64,000 nucleotides of DNA, from NCBI GenBank assembly GCA_964444065.1, contig CAYUFL010000006.1, positions 1 to 64,000 on the forward strand, given 5' to 3'. This DNA comes from JBGMEA01 sp964444065 (GTDB lineage: Bacteria; Bacillota; Clostridia; Eubacteriales; Anaerofustaceae). Shown here piece after piece: positions 59,854-64,000 of this stretch. The notes beneath the pieces were generated by a model that was not told where the DNA came from, ran no database searches, and saw only the letters and a program-made list of their open reading frames with translations. The first letter of the stretch is position 1, and each line of letters begins with the position of its first letter. The position numbers were made by a program, and so were the translations under genes.

Positions 59854-60393
59854 ATGAAACAAGCATATCTTGTGGTAGATATGAGCAATGATTTTGTGGA
59901 TGACAAGGGGTCACTGACTGCGGGAAAACCCGCACAGGAGATTGTCCCGTCAATTATCAAATCACTGGACAAGGCGAATGAGCGCAACGAACTGATCGTA
60001 TTCTGCATGGATGACCACAAAGAAAACGACGAACATTTTCTGCTCTGGACACCGCACAATGTCAGCGGAACATGGGGTGCGCAGCTTTACGGAGAAATCG
60101 CAAAATGGTATGAGGAGCATAAGGGGCAGCCGAATGTTCTTTTTTTGAAAAAAAGCGAGTATGACGCTTTTTACGAAACCAATCTCTGTGCCATTTTGAA
60201 AGAGAACAAAGTTGATACCGTACGCGTGGCAGGGGTTTGTACGGACATCTGTGTATTCAATACCGTATACGGGGCATACAAATACGGGCTGAAAACCATC
60301 GTGTCGGGAAACGAGTGCGCCACATTTACAGCGAATCAAGAGGTCTTTCTTAATCAGATGAATCTGATTTACAAGACGGAGATCGTAAATTAA
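59854..60393 (+). CDS. Isochorismatase-family cysteine hydrolase (nicotinamidase-like)
   Basis: 179 residues from the ATG at 59854 with GGAGG eight bases upstream. Catalytic triad: Asp in YLVVDMSNDFV, Lys in FLKKSEYDAF, Cys in VAGVCTDICV. CMDDHKENDEHFLLWTPHNVSGTWGAQL carries the metal-binding Asp/His pattern of nicotinamidases. The family also includes isochorismatases and other amidases; the DxHxxxD-like segment favours nicotinamidase (NAD salvage). It lies 48 bases after rel. Confidence 0.85.
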   Translation: MKQAYLVVDMSNDFVDDKGSLTAGKPAQEIVPSIIKSLDKANERNELIVFCMDDHKENDEHFLLWTPHNVSGTWGAQLYGEIAKWYEEHKGQPNVLFLKKSEYDAFYETNLCAILKENKVDTVRVAGVCTDICVFNTVYGAYKYGLKTIVSGNECATFTANQEVFLNQMNLIYKTEIVN

Positions 60394-60624
60394 TATAGGG
60401 CTATACATAAGATTAATTAAATATGACGGGGAAAATTACTGTTCAGTAGCGTAGAAAAACCCAAAAATATTGTTTTAATCAAGCATGCGTTTCGAATCGC
60501 TTTAAATTTCGTAAAGCAATATAAATTTGGTGCAAACTACCGCCATCATTTTTTGAATTTTCCTTGCTGGCTAACGCGATTGTAAATCTCCCAACTGTAA
60601 AACTTCAAGCTATCATCAAAATTG

Positions 60625-60656
60625 AAAGAGTACCGCGTCGTGCGATACTCTTTTTG
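60625..60656. terminator. Bidirectional terminator between the hydrolase and cupin genes
   Basis: Stem AAAGAGTA/TACTCTTT extended by CGC/GCG with one mismatch, T-run on the plus strand. The 230 bases between the hydrolase stop (60393) and here hold nothing recognised. Confidence 0.8.
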
Positions 60657-60660
60657 TATT

Positions 60661-60996
60661 TTATTCTTCGGCAGGAAACACCACCACCAGAAACATCTTA
60701 AATTGCTCAATTGCATAAACCGCATGCGGTTTCTTCGCAGGCATGACGATCGATTCCCCTTCTTTTAATAAATATATTTTCCCGTCGATTGTGATTTTTC
60801 CTTCCCCGTCCAAACAAGTGACCATTGCGTCCCCGCCGGATTCGTGCGAACTGATTTCTTCACCTTTGTCAAACGCAAACAAGGTCAAACTGAGCGCAGC
60901 GTTCTGCGCGAGCGTTTTACTGACCACCTGCCCTTTCTGGTAGGTAACCTGATTGCCCAGATTGAGAACCGTTTCAGCATCAATATTTTTTAACAT
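60661..60996 (-). CDS. Single-domain cupin protein
   Basis: 111 residues. The cupin pattern is visible: LTLFAFDKGEEISSHESGGDAMVTCLDGEGKITIDG (motif 1, with one His and Glu remaining) and LKEGESIVMPAKKPHAVYAIEQFKMFLVV (motif 2 with a His). Function unknown; relatives include sugar-phosphate binding and metal-quercetinase-like proteins. AAAGGAG precedes the ATG. It is 35 bases downstream of msrAB. Confidence 0.85.
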   Translation of the reverse strand: MLKNIDAETVLNLGNQVTYQKGQVVSKTLAQNAALSLTLFAFDKGEEISSHESGGDAMVTCLDGEGKITIDGKIYLLKEGESIVMPAKKPHAVYAIEQFKMFLVVVFPAEE

Positions 60997-61031
60997 AATG
61001 ATCGTCTCCTTTCTTAAACAGAAATCATCTT

Positions 61032-62024
61032 TTATTTTACAAGCGGGATGTATTGTTCGTAGCCCTCATTCTTCATCTCGTCGAGCGGAATGAAGCGAAG
61101 TGCCGCACTGTTGATACAATAACGCAAACCGCCTGCATCTCGCGGTCCGTCCGTAAACACGTGACCCAGATGACTGTCACCCGATTTGCTGCGCACTTCC
61201 GTACGGAGCATGCCAAGGGTTTTGTCTGTATGCTCTTTCAAAAATTCTGCCTGAATCGGTTTTGAAAAACTCGGCCAACCGCAGCCCGACTCAAACTTAT
61301 CTGTTGAAACAAACAATGGCTCCCCTGTGACAACATCCACATAAATACCTTTTTCGTAATGGTCAAAAAATTCATTCTGAAACGGTCGCTCCGTAGCACT
61401 GTGCTGCGTTACATCATACTGAAGCGGCGTCAGTTTCTGCTTCAATTCTTCATCGGCGGGTTTGCTGTAGAAACCATCCGTCGGCGGTGACGGAATCTTC
61501 GAAAAATCCACATGGCAGTATCCGCCCGGATTTTTATCGAGATACTTCTGATGGTATTCTTCCGCCTCGAAATAATGAATCAGCGGCGTAACTTCTGTCA
61601 CGATCGGTCTTTTATATTGTTTCTGAATTTCGTCAACAACAGAGCGGATCATCGGAAGATCACTCTCATCCGCATAATAAATACCCGTGCGGTATTGCCT
61701 GCCGATGTCGTTCCCCTGACGGTTCAAAACCGTGGGATCGATAATATCAAAAAAATACCGCAGCAATTGAGACAAGCTGATGCGCACAGGATCGTAACGA
61801 ATATGCACAGTCTCTGCGTGCTCTGTATTGTGCAGATCATGGTACGTCGGATGTTCGGTTTTTCCGTTCGCATAACCAACGCTTGTTTCAGCCACACCGA
61901 AAATGCGCGCAAAGTAGGCTTCCGTTCCCCAGAAGCATCCGCCCGCAAGCCAGATATCTTTTAATTTGTCTTGATCAAATGTTAATTTTAAGTTTGGATT
62001 GTCCGGTAAATTCATAGTTCGCAT
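61032..62024 (-). CDS. msrAB: Fused methionine sulfoxide reductase MsrA-MsrB
   Basis: 330 residues. MsrA domain (about 20-165) with catalytic Cys in WLAGGCFWGTEAYF and resolving Cys near GGYCHVDF. MsrB domain (about 195-320) with FESGCGWPSF, RTEVRSKSGDSHLGHVF and the catalytic Cys in RYCINSAALRF. The CxxC zinc pairs of zinc-type MsrB are absent (VDVVTG instead), which is common in fused forms. Reduces both Met-S- and Met-R-sulfoxide. AAGGAGG lies ten bases before the ATG. Confidence 0.95.
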   Translation of the reverse strand: MRTMNLPDNPNLKLTFDQDKLKDIWLAGGCFWGTEAYFARIFGVAETSVGYANGKTEHPTYHDLHNTEHAETVHIRYDPVRISLSQLLRYFFDIIDPTVLNRQGNDIGRQYRTGIYYADESDLPMIRSVVDEIQKQYKRPIVTEVTPLIHYFEAEEYHQKYLDKNPGGYCHVDFSKIPSPPTDGFYSKPADEELKQKLTPLQYDVTQHSATERPFQNEFFDHYEKGIYVDVVTGEPLFVSTDKFESGCGWPSFSKPIQAEFLKEHTDKTLGMLRTEVRSKSGDSHLGHVFTDGPRDAGGLRYCINSAALRFIPLDEMKNEGYEQYIPLVK

Positions 62025-62179
62025 TGATTCATGACCTCCTTTTCAGGCATATGGCATCGTGGTTTATCAATATTGTATCATACATACATTATAGATCATT
62101 AGAAATATTTGAATCTATTGTTTTTAATATTAAATAAGTATAAGATGACAGTATCAAACACTCAATTAGGAGGATTCGT

Positions 62180-63619
62180 ATGAGAGCATATCCGAAACAG
62201 TATATCGGCGGAGAATGGGTGGAAGGTACAGGGAGTACGATAATGACCGACGTCAATCCCTTTACGAATGAAACCATCTATTCCTATCGCAGCGCAAGCG
62301 AAGCCGATTTGAACAAAGCATTCGCGGCGGCCAAAACAGCGCAGAAAGAATGGGAAAAAACCTCTCCTGCAGAAAAACAGGGGTATCTGGAAAAACTGGC
62401 ACAGGCAATTGTAGAAATGCACGATGACGTGTACTTCTGGATCAGAGAAGAAGGCGGATCAGTGGTGCCGAAGTGTGATTTTGAGTTCTTTGCCAGTATC
62501 GCAATTGTCAAGGAAGCAATGGGATTTCCGCTGATGATGGACGGCAAAATTATGCCGTCAAATATTCCCGGAAAAGAAAATTATATTATCCGCAAACCCA
62601 AAGGCGTCATCGGCGTTATCACACCTTGGAACGTACCTCTTGTATTGGCAATGCGTTCCGTGATTCCTGCAATTGCAACCGGTAATGCTGTGGTGATGAA
62701 ACCTTCTTCCGATACACCGGGTGCGGCTTTCCTGATTGCGGAATTCTTTGAACGGGCAGGATTTCCGAAAGGTCTGTTCAATGTGGTCGCAGGTGCAGGC
62801 TCAGAAATAGGCGACGCGTTTGTGTCTCATCCGATACCAAAACTGATTTCGTTCACAGGCTCCACCGCTGTCGGACATCGCATCGGCGAAATTGCAGGGA
62901 AGAACCTGAAAGACGTTTCATTGGAGCTTGGCGGAAATAATGCAATGATCGTACTTGACGATGCAGATATTGAACATGCTGCCAAAGCAGCCGTATTCGG
63001 TGCGTTCTTCCATCAGGGACAGGTCTGCATGGCACTCAATCGGATCATCGTTGATCAGAGCATCTATGATAAGTTCATCACAACCTTTGTTGAAATAACG
63101 AAACACATCAAAGTCGGCAATCCAGCCGAACCGGACACATTCATCGGACCGATCATCAATCAGACACAAGTGAAAAGTATTGAAGGATACATAGACGCAA
63201 CCGTAAAAGCAGGGGCAAAGATAGCGCTGCAAGGCAAAACTGAAGGAAATTTAATCTATCCTTGGATATTTACAGATGTGACAAACGATATGCCCGCCGC
63301 AAAATACGAGGTGTTCGGGCCTGTCATCTGCATCATAAAAGCGATGGATCAGGAAGAGGCGCTCCGGATTGCAAATGGCACAGAATATGGTTTGAGCGGG
63401 TCTGTTTTCACAAAAGATCTGTACCGCGGTATGCAGTTGGCAAAACGGGTAGAGTCCGGCATGTGTCATGTAAACGACCAATCCATTAATGACGAACCGC
63501 AGATTATGTTCGGCGGAGAAAAGTTCTCGGGACTCGGACGTTTCAACGCGCAATGGGTTGTGGACAAATTTACAACAGCGCAATGGGTCAGCGTTCAGGT
63601 GGAATACCGACCATTTTGA
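62180..63619 (+). CDS. Aldehyde dehydrogenase family protein (NAD(P)+-dependent)
   Basis: 479 residues. Catalytic Cys in FHQGQVCMALNR, general-base Glu in SLELGGNNAMIV, NAD-binding FTGSTAVGHRIGE, and TPWNVPLVLAMRSVIPAIATGNAVVMKPSSDTP are all intact. GREEG-like PSSDTP and EGGSVVPK near residue 95-100 recall vanillin/benzaldehyde dehydrogenase-type ALDHs, but the substrate cannot be told. AGGAGG lies before the ATG. Single gene with a terminator after it. Confidence 0.92.
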   Translation: MRAYPKQYIGGEWVEGTGSTIMTDVNPFTNETIYSYRSASEADLNKAFAAAKTAQKEWEKTSPAEKQGYLEKLAQAIVEMHDDVYFWIREEGGSVVPKCDFEFFASIAIVKEAMGFPLMMDGKIMPSNIPGKENYIIRKPKGVIGVITPWNVPLVLAMRSVIPAIATGNAVVMKPSSDTPGAAFLIAEFFERAGFPKGLFNVVAGAGSEIGDAFVSHPIPKLISFTGSTAVGHRIGEIAGKNLKDVSLELGGNNAMIVLDDADIEHAAKAAVFGAFFHQGQVCMALNRIIVDQSIYDKFITTFVEITKHIKVGNPAEPDTFIGPIINQTQVKSIEGYIDATVKAGAKIALQGKTEGNLIYPWIFTDVTNDMPAAKYEVFGPVICIIKAMDQEEALRIANGTEYGLSGSVFTKDLYRGMQLAKRVESGMCHVNDQSINDEPQIMFGGEKFSGLGRFNAQWVVDKFTTAQWVSVQVEYRPF

Positions 63620-63642
63620 AATGGCTACGCTAATCAAATCAC

Positions 63643-63675
63643 AAAAGGAGCAGATGAAAAATTCTGCTCCTTTTT
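63643..63675 (+). terminator. Terminator after the aldehyde dehydrogenase gene
   Basis: Stem AAAAGGAGCAGA/TCTGCTCCTTTT with an eight-base loop and T-run. Confidence 0.92.
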
Positions 63676-63786
63676 GGTACTTTATCTTGAATAAATTATA
63701 GTTACTTATTGAATTCACTCGAATTTACTTGAGTTTTATTTTTTGACAGTTTATAATCAATTTAATTCTATACGCAGGAGCGCATC

Positions 63787-64000
63787 ATGGAAACCTTGAC
63801 AAGAAAACTGACCGAATCGTTTCGCGAGATTGGTTACTCTGAGTATAAGCAAATCAAAACAACAAAAATTCCTTTTTCTCACGATGTTTTTGCGCAATGC
63901 GAACGCAATACCTGCGGTAAATTCGGGAAAAATCATGCATGTCCGTCACCGGAAAGCAGCGAAGATGAGCGACGGAATATGATCCTTGACTACAGAGATG
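63787..64000 (+). CDS. DUF2284-like predicted metal-binding protein (5' part, cut by window)
   Basis: 71 codons visible from the ATG at 63787, with CAGGAG six bases upstream. The segment FAQCERNTCGKFGKNHACPSPES has the three Cys spacing C....CG.......CP known from DUF2284 proteins, thought to bind metal or an Fe-S cluster. Function unknown. The 3' end lies beyond 64000. Confidence 0.75.
   Translation, partial: METLTRKLTESFREIGYSEYKQIKTTKIPFSHDVFAQCERNTCGKFGKNHACPSPESSEDERRNMILDYRD

Noticed and set aside
1..64000. CRISPR array, transposase, integrase, phage or biosynthetic cluster
   Set aside because: No regular spaced repeats or recognisable mobile or biosynthetic genes were seen; apart from the yebC-bounded islet the gene content is housekeeping.

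Overview
The window looks like a chromosomal segment of a low-to-moderate GC, Gram-positive, probably anaerobic Bacillota (Clostridia-like) bacterium. Support comes from SepF/YlmH cell-division neighbours, a SigI/RsgI pair, AGGAGG-type ribosome binding sites, indolepyruvate:ferredoxin oxidoreductase, ECF-type vitamin transporters (QueT, BioY), GEMM-I c-di-GMP riboswitches, and the order rpmG-secE-nusG-rplK-rplA-L10 leader-rplJ-rplL. A run of ten N at 12399-12408 shows it is a draft assembly. No rRNA, tRNA, CRISPR array, transposase or integrase was recognised.

Layout. 1-3.1 kb (minus): sua5-ywlE-rpiB-upp-dCMP deaminase, a familiar Bacillota block, divergent from rho-rpmE-degV (3.5-6.4 kb). 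6.4-16.2 kb: queT and an EcsC-family gene, a patatin homologue that has lost its catalytic residues, walJ-murA, rluD, ylmH-sepF-yggS-HlyD-like, and a small Cys-containing protein. 16.3-22.6 kb: thioesterase, U32 (RlhA-like) protein, dinB with a LexA-like box in its promoter, a membrane protein with a DUF695/RraB-like tail, and a TRIC-family channel. 22.7-28.5 kb: oppBCDFA. 28.8-31.1 kb: sigI (broken by a one-base frameshift), rsgI and an unknown gene. 31.2-33.1 kb: a c-di-GMP module with an HD-GYP gene behind one GEMM-I riboswitch and a second, apparently orphan, GEMM-I aptamer with its own promoter and terminator. 33.1-38.6 kb: hslO, a membrane-anchored GDPD homologue lacking catalytic residues, carbamate kinase, an MFS transporter and a zinc phospholipase C family protein. 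38.6-40.0 kb: an AT-rich islet carrying a DUF3825-like gene, bounded by the yebC 3' end and a degenerate copy of that end. 40.0-45.4 kb: yebC, rarA, plsY, iorAB. 45.8-53.1 kb: small zinc-ribbon gene, trpS, bioY with a BirA-like operator, lon-engB-serS and a membrane-anchored DUF5067-like protein. 53.1-57.5 kb: the ribosomal/secE/nusG block and a CPBP protease. 57.6-64 kb: rel, an isochorismatase-family hydrolase, cupin, msrAB, an aldehyde dehydrogenase and a partial DUF2284-like gene.

How parts fit together. The most coherent regulatory story is c-di-GMP feedback. The terminator stem in front of the HD-GYP gene re-uses the 3' strand of the aptamer, so ligand binding should block termination and switch on a predicted c-di-GMP phosphodiesterase. 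Other readable control includes LexA-like control of dinB, BirA-like control of bioY, and L10-leader attenuation of rplJL. Points that most deserve a second look are the tandem duplicated RNA-binding (OB) domain in Rho, two lipid-enzyme homologues that have lost their catalytic residues, the frameshifted sigI next to an intact rsgI, the orphan riboswitch, and the yebC-bounded islet.
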